Shown: in pieces, positions 8,096 to 16,306 of the stretch
Numbering within the stretch: position 1 is the stretch's first letter
How the letters are laid out: every line of letters starts with the position of its first letter
Assembly (NCBI GenBank): GCA_002309765.1
Contig: DBXY01000021.1
Coordinates: forward strand, 1-20,835
Direction of reading: 5' to 3'
From: Verrucomicrobia bacterium UBA1200
GTDB taxonomy: Bacteria; Verrucomicrobiota; Kiritimatiellia; RFP12; UBA1067
DNA: 20,835 nucleotides
Program-made: the position numbers and the translations under genes
The notes under the pieces: generated by a model
Told to the model about the DNA's origin: nothing
The model's database searches: none
What the model saw: only the letters and a program-made list of their open reading frames with translations

Positions 8096-8913
8096 AACCG
8101 TTGGCGGTGTTGGCGTTGTGCTTCGCGCTGGCGGCGGTTATGGCGGTAGCCGCCACCCCGCAGCAGGAGCAGGCCCTGATGAGCGTGTGGAACGTGCACA
8201 CCCAGTCGGTGTCCGACCATGCCGCAGTGCTTGCGGCATGCCAAAAGGTGATGGACAAAAGCTCCACCTTGGGCGAGTATCTGCCGGTGGTGAAGACCAT
8301 CGCCGCGTGGCATCTGCTGGCCTCCGGCAAGGAGGCGGACGCGGTGCGGGTTTTCGAGAGTGCGCTGGTCAGCGAGCAGCAGCCGCTTTCGATCGCGAAA
8401 TTCGCCGATATCATGGCGCGTCGCTGGCTAACCCGTTTAGATATCCGGGCGGTTGATTCCGCGTTGAAGACCTACTATGTGGAGCATGTGGAATATCCGA
8501 CTTCGCTGTCGCCGATTTTTTCGCTGCCCAAGCCGATCGCGCCGGTCAAGACCGACCGTTTCGGTGATGCTTGGAATTACCGTTTGGCGGAATTCAGCCG
8601 GTTGACAAAAGTCAAGGCGCAGCGTTACCACCTTTACAGCAAAAGCATCGGCAACGGGCTTTCGCGGTTGAGTGATGTGTCAACCACTGAGTACAGTCCC
8701 CGTAAAAGCGCGGTGTTGCTGGCCCGTAAAAACGACCGCCCGGTGACGGTGGATTTGGAGATAAAAATCGATGGCGAGGCCAAGCGCGGGACGGTGATCG
8801 AGAATAACATTGGCAACGGGGTGCGGTTGTTGAAGCTCAGTTCCGACCAACGGTTCGCCGTGCTGACCGACAGCGAGTGCGATTACTGGATTATCGCCGT
8901 CAAATCCCGTTAG
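8092..8913 (+). CDS. Exported protein with GspG-like domain but no pilin helix
   Basis: A 273-residue protein. The start overlaps the TSCPD gene stop by 4 nt (ATGA), so translation is probably coupled. Residues 1-21 form a standard signal peptide ending AVAAT, not a type IV prepilin leader (no G-F-T-L-x-E). Residues about 28-110 are helical, TPR-like in feel. Residues 117-164 resemble the C-terminal domain of major pseudopilins: DIRAVDSALKTYYVEHVEYP, then DRFGDAWNYRL, equivalent to the ALKxYxxxxxxYP and DPWGxxYxY motifs of GspG. Residues 165-273 look beta-rich. So the globular pseudopilin fold seems to be reused in a periplasmic protein. Its end overlaps the convergent ATPase gene by 14 nt. 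Function unknown. Confidence 0.7.
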   Translation: MKPLAVLALCFALAAVMAVAATPQQEQALMSVWNVHTQSVSDHAAVLAACQKVMDKSSTLGEYLPVVKTIAAWHLLASGKEADAVRVFESALVSEQQPLSIAKFADIMARRWLTRLDIRAVDSALKTYYVEHVEYPTSLSPIFSLPKPIAPVKTDRFGDAWNYRLAEFSRLTKVKAQRYHLYSKSIGNGLSRLSDVSTTEYSPRKSAVLLARKNDRPVTVDLEIKIDGEAKRGTVIENNIGNGVRLLKLSSDQRFAVLTDSECDYWIIAVKSR

Positions 8914-9691
8914 CTCGCAGGGCGCGTCCGACATCCGGCACCGCTTCCAGCAGATGTTTGGTGTAATCGTGCCGGGGATGGTCGAGTACCTGCAGTGTGT
9001 TGCCGGATTCTACAAATTCCCCGGCGTACATTACCGAGACTTTTTCGCAGATGGTGCGCACCACGGCGAGGTCGTGGGAGATTAAAACTATAGTCACACC
9101 AAGCTTGCGCTGCAACTCTTTGATGAGGTTTAGGATTCGCGCCTGCACGGACACGTCTAGCGCGCTGACCGGCTCGTCGGCCAAAATGATTTGCGGTGTA
9201 AGCGCCAGACAGCGGGCGAAACTCACTCGTTGGCACTGCCCGCCGCTCATTTCGCGGGGGTATGATCCCAACACTTTACCGGGTAGCCCCACATAATCGA
9301 GCAGCTCGTCAATCCTGTGACCGATTTGGTCCGGCTTCACCATCCGGTGTACCCGCAGGGTCTCTTCCAGCGTCTGCCGCACCGTCATGCGCGGGTTGAG
9401 CGAACCGACCGCATCTTGAAAAATCATCTGAATCTTCCGGCGGTACTCTTTCGCCTCCTGACGGTTAAAGTCGGCGATGTTTCGCCCTTGGTAACTCAAT
9501 GTTCCGCCGGACAGCGGCTGCAACCCCATAATCGCGCGGGCGAGGGTGGATTTCCCGCAACCGCTTTCGCCGACGATGCCTAGCGAATCTCCTGGCTGGA
9601 GTTCAAACGACACCCCGTTGACCGCTTTTAACGGGGCGCGGCCGGGGATGCGGTAGGTTACGCTCACGTGGTCGGCTTGCAGCAGCTTCAT
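8900..9691 (-). CDS. ABC transporter ATP-binding protein, DppF/OppF family
   Basis: A 263-residue ATPase of the peptide/nickel importer class. ATG at 9691 is chosen over one at 9718 because AAGGAG lies 8 nt upstream; it shares one base with the preceding stop (TGATG). Walker A GESGCGKST is at 41-49, the Q-loop region FQDAVGSLNP at 91-100, signature MSGGQ at 148-152, Walker B LADEP at 170-174 and the switch His at 206 (ISHDL). The C-terminal HPRHDYTKHLLEAVP segment is typical of oligopeptide/dipeptide ATPases, though the tail is short and lacks the Cys cluster of its partner. It would power import together with the adjacent DppD-type subunit. No permease or substrate-binding protein is present in the window, so the substrate (peptide, nickel or oligosaccharide) is unknown. 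Confidence 0.9.
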   Translation of the reverse strand: MKLLQADHVSVTYRIPGRAPLKAVNGVSFELQPGDSLGIVGESGCGKSTLARAIMGLQPLSGGTLSYQGRNIADFNRQEAKEYRRKIQMIFQDAVGSLNPRMTVRQTLEETLRVHRMVKPDQIGHRIDELLDYVGLPGKVLGSYPREMSGGQCQRVSFARCLALTPQIILADEPVSALDVSVQARILNLIKELQRKLGVTIVLISHDLAVVRTICEKVSVMYAGEFVESGNTLQVLDHPRHDYTKHLLEAVPDVGRALRANGI

Positions 9692-10650
9692 CAAAAAATC
9701 TCCTTGTGGCAACGGCATTCGCGGTTATTACCGCACCTTAACTCTGGGTGGCATTGGCGGCAGTGGTCATCGGCATACGGACAGCGGGGGGCGAAAACGC
9801 AACCCTCCGGCCAGGCATCGGGAGAGGGGACGGTTCCCGGGATATCTTGAAGCGGGCGGTCGGGCGGCGCGTCGAGTAGCGGCACCGCAGCAAGCAACCC
9901 GCGGGTGTAGGGGTGCCGGGGCGAGGTCAACACCTCTGAAACCGGTCCGCTTTCGACAATCTCGCCGGCGTACATTACGTACACGCGTTCCATGCGTCCG
10001 GCCACCAGCCCCAGATTGTGGGTAATCAGCAGCAGCGCCATGCCGCGCTCGTCCGCGAGCCGGTCCATCAGATCCAACACCTGTTTTTGGGTGGTCACGT
10101 CCAATGCGGTGGTGGGTTCGTCCGCCACCAGCAGTTCGGGGTTGGCGGCCAGCGCCATTGACATCATCACCCGCTGTTGCTGCCCCCCGCTCAATTCGCA
10201 GGGGTAGGCCAATGCGGCGCGCATCGGATCGGGCAGACCGACTTTGGCGAGTATGTCGGCGGTGTGGCGGATTTTCTCGGCTTTATCCACTCCCTGCATG
10301 GTCTCGGTGACTTGGCGGTAAACGCGCATAACCGGATTTAAGGAGGCGGTCGGGTCTTGGAAAACGTAGGAAATTTGCCGTCCGCGAATTTTTTGCAGCT
10401 CGCGCTGGCTGATGCCGAGCAGCGGTTGTCCCCGCCAAAGTATCTCACCGTCAACCATCGCCATGTCGGTGGGGGATAGCCGGGTGATGGACATCGCGGT
10501 AAGACTTTTGCCGCAACCGCTTTCCCCGACGATTGCCACCCGTTCGCCGTCCGAAACCCGCAGCGACACCGAACGCACCGGGGTGAGAATTTTCCCGTCG
10601 CGGGTAAAGCGGATCCGCAGATTATTAATCTCAAGCAGTGGTTTGCTCAC
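9691..10650 (-). CDS. ABC transporter ATP-binding protein, DppD/OppD family
   Basis: A 319-residue ATPase. GTG at 10650 is preferred: GGAG lies 6 nt upstream, whereas a TTG at 10662 would overlap that site. The start lies inside the last 20 nt of lnt. Walker A GESGCGKSL is at 42-50 (Leu replaces the usual Thr/Ser after Lys-Ser), the Q-loop FQDPTASLNP at 97-106, signature LSGGQ at 153-157, Walker B VADEP at 175-179 and His at 211. The C-terminal oligopeptide-type domain carries HPYTRGLLAAVP and a Cys cluster (284, 290, 297, 300) seen in many DppD/OppD proteins, where it can hold an iron-sulfur cluster. It pairs with the downstream DppF-type ATPase. Confidence 0.9.
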   Translation of the reverse strand: MSKPLLEINNLRIRFTRDGKILTPVRSVSLRVSDGERVAIVGESGCGKSLTAMSITRLSPTDMAMVDGEILWRGQPLLGISQRELQKIRGRQISYVFQDPTASLNPVMRVYRQVTETMQGVDKAEKIRHTADILAKVGLPDPMRAALAYPCELSGGQQQRVMMSMALAANPELLVADEPTTALDVTTQKQVLDLMDRLADERGMALLLITHNLGLVAGRMERVYVMYAGEIVESGPVSEVLTSPRHPYTRGLLAAVPLLDAPPDRPLQDIPGTVPSPDAWPEGCVFAPRCPYADDHCRQCHPELRCGNNRECRCHKEIF

Positions 10651-12349
10651 GGTGGTCTCCAAGCGTTGAAGTTTTCGATTGGCGTTTCTCCCGTCGCCGT
10701 CGGACGGTTCCGCAGATTCCTATACCGACTATAAACACCGCGCCGGGAATGCCAAGCGTCCAATCGCCGCAACGGGTGTATGGGGTGGGGGAATGCTGCC
10801 GATCAACATAAATGCGCGAGGTAAGATAACCGTTGAAATCGTAGCTCTTTCCGTCGGACTGCAACGCCTCCACCTTTCCAACGGCGGATACGGTGCAGGT
10901 CACTCCGGAGTTGGCGGCGCGGATCATCGGAACCCGGTTTTCTACGGCTCGGAATACGGCCTGTTGCTGGTGCTGGAGCGGTTCGCAGGATCGGTTGAAC
11001 CAAGCATCGTTGGTCATCAGCGCCAGCACGTTGGCGCCGGCGTTTACCGCGTTTCGGCTGAGAGCCGCTACCGTATCTTCGAAGCAGATCAGCGGTCCGA
11101 TCCGCAGGGCGGATTCGTGGGTCGCGTTGGTGAGCGTCATCACCGCCGGGCTGGTCCCGGCGTAGCAGCTCACACCGGTTGGGGCGAGCCGTTGCAACGC
11201 GGGAAAAGTCTTATCAAACGGGACATACTCGCCAAACGGCACGAGGTGCTGTTTGCGATATGCGCCGATCGGGGCGCCGTCGGGCGAAAACAGCCAAGCG
11301 GAGTTGTAGTAGATTATGCCTTGCGGATTGTCGCGGGTTGGTGTGGACATCGCCTCTTCAGTGGTGCCGGTCAACAAAGGCGACGAGCCGTTCTTGAGAC
11401 AATCGGCCAGAAAATCCGTTACCCCTTTTCTAAAAGGTACCGGGCCGGGGGTGGAGGTTTCCGGCCAGACCATCAGATCCGGCTTGATCCGGGCGGCAAG
11501 GGTAGTCTGTTCCCGCAAGGCGTTGAATTGCTGGCTGACCCGTTCGGGGGTGGATTCAAACACGCACGGGGCGTTGGGCTGAATCAACGCGACCAGCCAC
11601 GGCTCTTTCGGGATTTTGGCATCGGCTGACTGGATACGAAGTCCGAATCCCCATGCCGTGATAATCAGCGCGAAGGGAATTAGGCTTTCCAACCCGTGCG
11701 ACGTCCGTTCCCGCAGAGAGGGGCGGAAAATCTCCTCGCGGTGGAATCTTCGCCATATCGGTCCGACTGTGCGTTCCGCCATGCTGGCGATGGCGCTGTT
11801 GACCAGCACCACCAGCGCGGAGGCTCCGTACACGCCAAAGACCGATGAGATTTGGATTAACGGCAGATTGTTCACCAGTCCCACGCCAAGGAAGTTCCAG
11901 GCGAAACCGGTGAAGAGCCAACTGCGCACCCACTCCGCTCCGGCCCAGAGCAACGGTTCGATTACCGTGATGGTGGCGATACGGCGCCAGCCGGGGGTCC
12001 TTCCCGCCCAGCGCCAAACCATTGCCGCCGCCGCACCGTAAATGCCGAAAAATAGCGAACACCATGCGGCCAATCCCGCCCAACCCAGCAGAACCAACGG
12101 CCACGGTCCGTTGTTTTTGATGATGGCGGGAAACCAACTCAGCGTAATCGTCCAGAAAATTGCCCCGACCGCAAAACTGTGGAAAAACGCTTGGCGCGGG
12201 GTGTCGCGTCGAATCAGCCAAAACAACGGCACCAAAGCAAACCAGATGGCCAAACCGTTGTCCGCCACCGCAGTTTGCAACGGGGGAAATACGGAGGCCA
12301 GCGAAAGACCGCTGAAAAGCAAAGCGATTGCGACTGCGGTTTTTTTCAT
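10631..12349 (-). CDS. lnt: Apolipoprotein N-acyltransferase
   Basis: A 572-residue inner-membrane enzyme that adds the third acyl chain to the N-terminal Cys of lipoproteins. About eight hydrophobic segments are visible (seven in roughly the first 235 residues, one near 540-560). The periplasmic nitrilase-like domain spans about 250-520. The catalytic triad is in place: Glu297 in VWPETS, Lys366 in YRKQHLVPFGEY, Cys422 in LICFED. Length is slightly above the E. coli enzyme (about 512). Its ATG overlaps the stop of the upstream glycosidase gene by 4 nt (ATGA). The enzyme itself is housekeeping; its placement inside a glycan/transport gene string is unusual. Predicted lipoproteins at 1-512 and 18397 are potential clients. 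Confidence 0.93.
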   Translation of the reverse strand: MKKTAVAIALLFSGLSLASVFPPLQTAVADNGLAIWFALVPLFWLIRRDTPRQAFFHSFAVGAIFWTITLSWFPAIIKNNGPWPLVLLGWAGLAAWCSLFFGIYGAAAAMVWRWAGRTPGWRRIATITVIEPLLWAGAEWVRSWLFTGFAWNFLGVGLVNNLPLIQISSVFGVYGASALVVLVNSAIASMAERTVGPIWRRFHREEIFRPSLRERTSHGLESLIPFALIITAWGFGLRIQSADAKIPKEPWLVALIQPNAPCVFESTPERVSQQFNALREQTTLAARIKPDLMVWPETSTPGPVPFRKGVTDFLADCLKNGSSPLLTGTTEEAMSTPTRDNPQGIIYYNSAWLFSPDGAPIGAYRKQHLVPFGEYVPFDKTFPALQRLAPTGVSCYAGTSPAVMTLTNATHESALRIGPLICFEDTVAALSRNAVNAGANVLALMTNDAWFNRSCEPLQHQQQAVFRAVENRVPMIRAANSGVTCTVSAVGKVEALQSDGKSYDFNGYLTSRIYVDRQHSPTPYTRCGDWTLGIPGAVFIVGIGICGTVRRRREKRQSKTSTLGDHREQTTA

Positions 12350-15150
12350 TTCAGTTTCGATATGGCCTCAACGTCCTTTTGCCAGTTAGCCTCTCCGCCT
12401 TCACCGATTATGGTCATAAAGTACATCGGAGTGTCCGGGGTAAATGTCATTCCGGGTTCGACAACGGTGTCCTTTGGTACCGCGAACTGGGCATCCGGAT
12501 GGAGGTGTGCGTTTTCCGGGCCGTCAGTCCAGAAATGTACTGATCCAGAGGAATTGATTGGTGCGGCGAAACCGATGTAGCGGTCATTGCCATTGTCAAT
12601 CCAACATCCCTTGGGTAGGTCTTGCCACAAGTTGGGGACTTGTTTGCCGGGGGTTTCCTTAAACGGCGGGTAAAGCCGGAAATAGAACGCTTCGACATTC
12701 AACGGAGTCTTGCCGGTGTTTTTAAGTCCGATAAGTTCGCAAAGGAATTGCGGCCGGTCGGGCAGTACCGTCAGCCGGTGGGACAATTCGAATTCAACGG
12801 TGTCCTTCTTGTAGGAGCTGGTGATTTCGAGTACCGCCCGCGAAGATTCGGAGCGGAACTGCACGTCTTTTACCCGGTCGGCGTCAATCCAGGTGCGGTT
12901 GCCGTTTTTGCCAAGCTGTACCATCGCGTTGTAGCTGCCGTATGGCTTGTTGTGCCAGACGATGTTTTCGGCCATGCGTTGTCCGCCGATTCGCCCGGAT
13001 AAGGCGAGACCGGAAAAACCGGCAACACGGAAAAGATCGTCTTCCCGGAAGAATTTTACCGGGGCGATTCCCGCTGGGGGTTTGAAGTGCGCGAGCCAGT
13101 CCTGTGGCAGCGTTGTCGAGGCGGGCAGAAATTCGTTGGCGGGCGGCGGGGGACTGAAACGCCAATGTTTGACATCCTGATGAAGGTCGGTGAACATTTT
13201 TGTGATTTCCGGATACGGCTCGCAGTCCTCATTGACCAGACCGTAATTGGAGTCTTCCGGGAAGGCCTTGCTGATGCCGAGCGCCGGCTCGTCAACCCAC
13301 ATAAAGTAGTCGTATCCGATGATGAAGGGCAGCGACAGCATGGTTTTGGCGCACAGTTCGGTGGCTGCGGTGCGTTCGGCCTGGGTACGGAACCGCTGTC
13401 CGGCACCGTTGCGGCAAGGTAGACCGGAGTCGAGCGCGGGGAAAGACCATTCGGTAATGATGATCGGCCGCTGCACGTAGTTGTAGTATTTCGCGAAGTG
13501 GTCGGTGACTTTCTCCGCGTTTGGTCTGCGGTCCATGAACATTACGTTGCGGTCGAGGTCGGCCCACGGATAACAGTTGAAGGTGGTAACGTCGCAGTAT
13601 TTCCCGGAGACCTCCCAAACCGCGGGATGCGCCCCGCCGGTGCCGGCGAAACGCGCACCCAGCACCAGATGGTTCGGATCGTGTTTGCGGATGGCGGCAG
13701 CCGCCACGCTGAAATAGCGTTCCGCGCACAACCGCAGAAAATCGGTCTTCGCCTCAATCTGGGCATCGTTGCGGTGCGGAAGTTTCTTCAAGTTCAGCAG
13801 TTCGTCCCAACCGGAAAGCTCCGTTCCCCACAGTTTGTTGAACGCCGCTAGGTCGCCGTTGCAGCGTTGGCGCAGGAAATCGCGCAACGCGATTTTTGCG
13901 GTGTGCCCGGCGGGTTTGTCCATTGTGAGGTCAAACAGTCCGGTACCGGAACCGCCGCGCCCCCACCATGCCAATTCGTTGTCGATAAAATAACCGAACA
14001 GCCACGGATCGTTCTTGCACGGCGCGCATTTTTCGTTGGCGATCCAGTCGCATATCGCTTCAAAATCGGGATGGAAGACATTCGGAAACGCCGAGCAGGG
14101 GCGGTGTTCGCCGGGGGCGATTTGATATTCCTCGCTCGCGTAGGCGAGGGTGCTGCCCATGCTCAGAAACTCGGTGTGTACCAGACCCCGGTGCTGAAGG
14201 GACGAGTCGCAGCCCGCGCCCAACATATTGAATCCCCATGTTTTCAGCCGTTCGATGGTTTCCGCCTCCCAAACCTCCTTCGAGGCATATTTCTTGCGGT
14301 TCTTTTCCAGATGGTGGTAGGTTTGGGTGGTCTCGCACCAGTGGCCGCGGAAGGTTACGTGGTCGATGCCCAGCAAGACCATGCCGCGTCCTTTGGGATC
14401 GAATGTCCACCAGCGCCCATCAGCCGTCTTCTCCACCCGGAAGAATCCGGTGGCTTTGCCTTTGATGCCCTTTACGAAGTTGTCGGACTGGTAAGGGACA
14501 ATAGACTTTTGGGGGATGTCCGCCGGTTTCTGCGCTGCGGCATCGATTTCTCGGAAAGCAGCTTGGAAACCGGAGGTGGCGTGCAGCCCCGGTCTGCCGG
14601 TTTTAACCGCCGGGGCGGAGAATTCGAAACTCCGGCGGAACACGGTTTCGCCCTCAACGGTTTTGATTTCGCCAGTGATGCCTTTCCCGTCGGTTCGGAG
14701 CGAAAAAATGTAGTCGCGCCCGAACTCCCAAGTTTTACCTTCGAAGTTGTCGGTTTGGCGGAGCGGATGCTGCGACAACCACTTCCCGTCCATATTCTCG
14801 CACAGTTCGTAGAAGTGTCTCGCCCCTTGGGCGGCCGGGCTTTGCACGAGCGCAAGATGCCAGTAGTTTTCGGAATCCAGCCGGATTGAAACGCCGGCGG
14901 TTGACCACTCCGTCGAACGCGACTGTACCGGGCGCATGGTGGCAGAGATCTGCACTTCGCCGGCGATAGGCAACTTGGTTTCGGCGAAAAAGTTCCCGCC
15001 GGAGAATTCGGAGGTTATGCCGTCCGACCGGATTTTCCAGCCGAGCGGGTTGGCGTTCCAATGTTGCCAGTCCAAAGGTATCGGCGCGGAGAACGCCCCT
15101 GCCGCGCCGAACAGCATGGTTATGAAGAAGGACTTGGCAAATTGGCGCAT
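12346..15150 (-). CDS. Exported clan GH-A glycosidase (agarase/beta-galactosidase-like)
   Basis: A 934-residue secreted protein. GGAGGTG 6-7 nt upstream supports ATG at 15150, 1 nt past the previous stop. A signal peptide covers 1-22. Residues about 25-205 form a beta-sandwich resembling ConA/LamG-like modules (VSIRLDSENYWHLAL). The catalytic barrel, about 235-670, shows the two GH-A glutamates: the acid/base in GYFIDNELAWW (Glu392) and the nucleophile in IIITEWSFPALD (Glu567). The FIDNE and ITEW contexts recall agarase and related beta-galactosidase families, but I cannot name one GH family with certainty. Residues about 690-934 look like a C-terminal beta-sandwich. Next to a NahK-type kinase, a beta-galactoside or amino-sugar glycan is a reasonable substrate guess. 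Confidence 0.82.
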   Translation of the reverse strand: MRQFAKSFFITMLFGAAGAFSAPIPLDWQHWNANPLGWKIRSDGITSEFSGGNFFAETKLPIAGEVQISATMRPVQSRSTEWSTAGVSIRLDSENYWHLALVQSPAAQGARHFYELCENMDGKWLSQHPLRQTDNFEGKTWEFGRDYIFSLRTDGKGITGEIKTVEGETVFRRSFEFSAPAVKTGRPGLHATSGFQAAFREIDAAAQKPADIPQKSIVPYQSDNFVKGIKGKATGFFRVEKTADGRWWTFDPKGRGMVLLGIDHVTFRGHWCETTQTYHHLEKNRKKYASKEVWEAETIERLKTWGFNMLGAGCDSSLQHRGLVHTEFLSMGSTLAYASEEYQIAPGEHRPCSAFPNVFHPDFEAICDWIANEKCAPCKNDPWLFGYFIDNELAWWGRGGSGTGLFDLTMDKPAGHTAKIALRDFLRQRCNGDLAAFNKLWGTELSGWDELLNLKKLPHRNDAQIEAKTDFLRLCAERYFSVAAAAIRKHDPNHLVLGARFAGTGGAHPAVWEVSGKYCDVTTFNCYPWADLDRNVMFMDRRPNAEKVTDHFAKYYNYVQRPIIITEWSFPALDSGLPCRNGAGQRFRTQAERTAATELCAKTMLSLPFIIGYDYFMWVDEPALGISKAFPEDSNYGLVNEDCEPYPEITKMFTDLHQDVKHWRFSPPPPANEFLPASTTLPQDWLAHFKPPAGIAPVKFFREDDLFRVAGFSGLALSGRIGGQRMAENIVWHNKPYGSYNAMVQLGKNGNRTWIDADRVKDVQFRSESSRAVLEITSSYKKDTVEFELSHRLTVLPDRPQFLCELIGLKNTGKTPLNVEAFYFRLYPPFKETPGKQVPNLWQDLPKGCWIDNGNDRYIGFAAPINSSGSVHFWTDGPENAHLHPDAQFAVPKDTVVEPGMTFTPDTPMYFMTIIGEGGEANWQKDVEAISKLK

Positions 15151-15151
15151 A

Positions 15152-16252
15152 TCACACCTCCATTGATTTTACCAACGCGTTACGGCGTTCAGCCTGGGCT
15201 TCCATATCCTTGACCATCGCGAATTGGGTACGGCAGCGGTCGAGATTGTGCCCGGGACGGTGGGTCTTGAAATAGACATCGCCGGCAAGATAGTCGGTGA
15301 GGAACCGTACTCCGATGGTGAAGGTGATGACCTGCCCGGAAAACGCCAGCTCTTCGATCTCGGCGGGGAGCAGGAAACGGGCTTCGGAGCGGTATCCGCG
15401 CACCAACGCCTCGAACATGTCAAACCGGCTGCCGACCTTCGACAGGTCGGTTTCGTCTTCCGCCGCCGAAGCGGTAGCGGTGCGGATCATGTCGCCGAAA
15501 TCGTACAGCGCCAGACCGGGCATTACGGTGTCAAGGTCGATCACGCACACCCCGGTTCCATCGCGGTCATCGATCATCACGTTGTTGATCTTGGTGTCGT
15601 TGTGGGTGATGCGTTCTGGGATCTCGCCGCGTTCGTGGCGTTCCAGCAGTCTGGACATCACGCCGCGCCGGGAATTGACGAACTCCAACTCGTCGGCGAC
15701 GTCTTTAAGCCGTCCGCAGCAGTCGCTTTCGGCGGCGGCGTCTAGCGCGGCAAGGCGGGTACGGATGTTGTGGAAATTCGGTATGGTTTCGGCGAGCCTA
15801 GGGGCGGGGAGATCGGCCAACTGGTTTTGGAAGCGGGCAAAGGCGCGCGCCGCCTCGTAAGCCTGTTCGGGACGTTCGATCACGTCAAACGTGCGGGCCC
15901 CTTCAATAAAAAGGTACATTCGCCACCAATTACCGGCCGCATCATGATAATAGGATTTGCCGTCGCGGGAGGGGATGACGGTCAGCGTTCGGCGGGAGGG
16001 TTCGTCGGCACCGTCGGCGTTAAGCTTTTGCCGGAGGTGGTCGGTTACGCGGCAGATGTTGTCCATCAGCTGCGGAGGGTTGGTGAAAATCGCGGAGTTG
16101 ATGCGCTGCATGATGTAGCGCACCGGCCGGCCGGCGAGGTTCAGTTGCACCATATAGGTGTCGTTAATGTGGCCGGAACCGTAATTGGAGATGTCTCCGA
16201 TGTCTCCGAAAATTTGGAACTGCGCGGCGGTTGCCTTAAGGTCGATACTCAT
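15152..16252 (-). CDS. nahK: NahK-like anomeric sugar kinase (APH fold)
   Basis: A 366-residue kinase close in length to N-acetylhexosamine 1-kinase (about 359). AAGGTG lies 8 nt before the ATG. The nucleotide-binding motif GSGHINDTY is at 25-33, followed by RYIMQRIN (45-52). The catalytic loop THNDTKINNV (216-225) has the base Asp219, and the metal-binding stretch CVIDLDTVMPG (236-246) contains Asp239. The TKINNV / IDLDTVMPG wording is characteristic of the NahK branch rather than antibiotic kinases. Known members phosphorylate GlcNAc or GalNAc at C1 in the lacto-N-biose/galacto-N-biose pathway. The neighbouring glycosidase and ROK-like kinase support a sugar-salvage role. No phosphorylase or epimerase gene is present here, so the exact sugar is open. 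Confidence 0.8.
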   Translation of the reverse strand: MSIDLKATAAQFQIFGDIGDISNYGSGHINDTYMVQLNLAGRPVRYIMQRINSAIFTNPPQLMDNICRVTDHLRQKLNADGADEPSRRTLTVIPSRDGKSYYHDAAGNWWRMYLFIEGARTFDVIERPEQAYEAARAFARFQNQLADLPAPRLAETIPNFHNIRTRLAALDAAAESDCCGRLKDVADELEFVNSRRGVMSRLLERHERGEIPERITHNDTKINNVMIDDRDGTGVCVIDLDTVMPGLALYDFGDMIRTATASAAEDETDLSKVGSRFDMFEALVRGYRSEARFLLPAEIEELAFSGQVITFTIGVRFLTDYLAGDVYFKTHRPGHNLDRCRTQFAMVKDMEAQAERRNALVKSMEV

Positions 16253-16271
16253 TTTGGCTACACCTTGGTTA

Positions 16272-16297
16272 GGGCGGCGGCTTTTGGGCCGCCGCCC
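16272..16297 (-). other. GC-rich intercistronic hairpin
   Basis: GGGCGGCGGC (16272-16281) and GCCGCCGCCC (16288-16297) are perfect inverted repeats of 10 bp with a 6-nt loop. They lie in the 54-nt gap between the ROK-like gene and the NahK-like gene. No T-run follows on either strand, so it is not a classical intrinsic terminator. It more likely protects or processes mRNA, or lowers expression of downstream genes. Confidence 0.75.
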
Positions 16298-16306
16298 GTT
16301 GTGAGA

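Noticed and set aside
13867..14889. Plus-strand open frame of 340 codons inside the glycosidase gene
   Set aside because: Antisense shadow of the catalytic domain; no binding site or recognisable motif.
15152..16252. Antibiotic-resistance (aminoglycoside) phosphotransferase
   Set aside because: The fold is shared, but the TKINNV and IDLDTVMPG motifs and the sugar-gene context fit the NahK branch.
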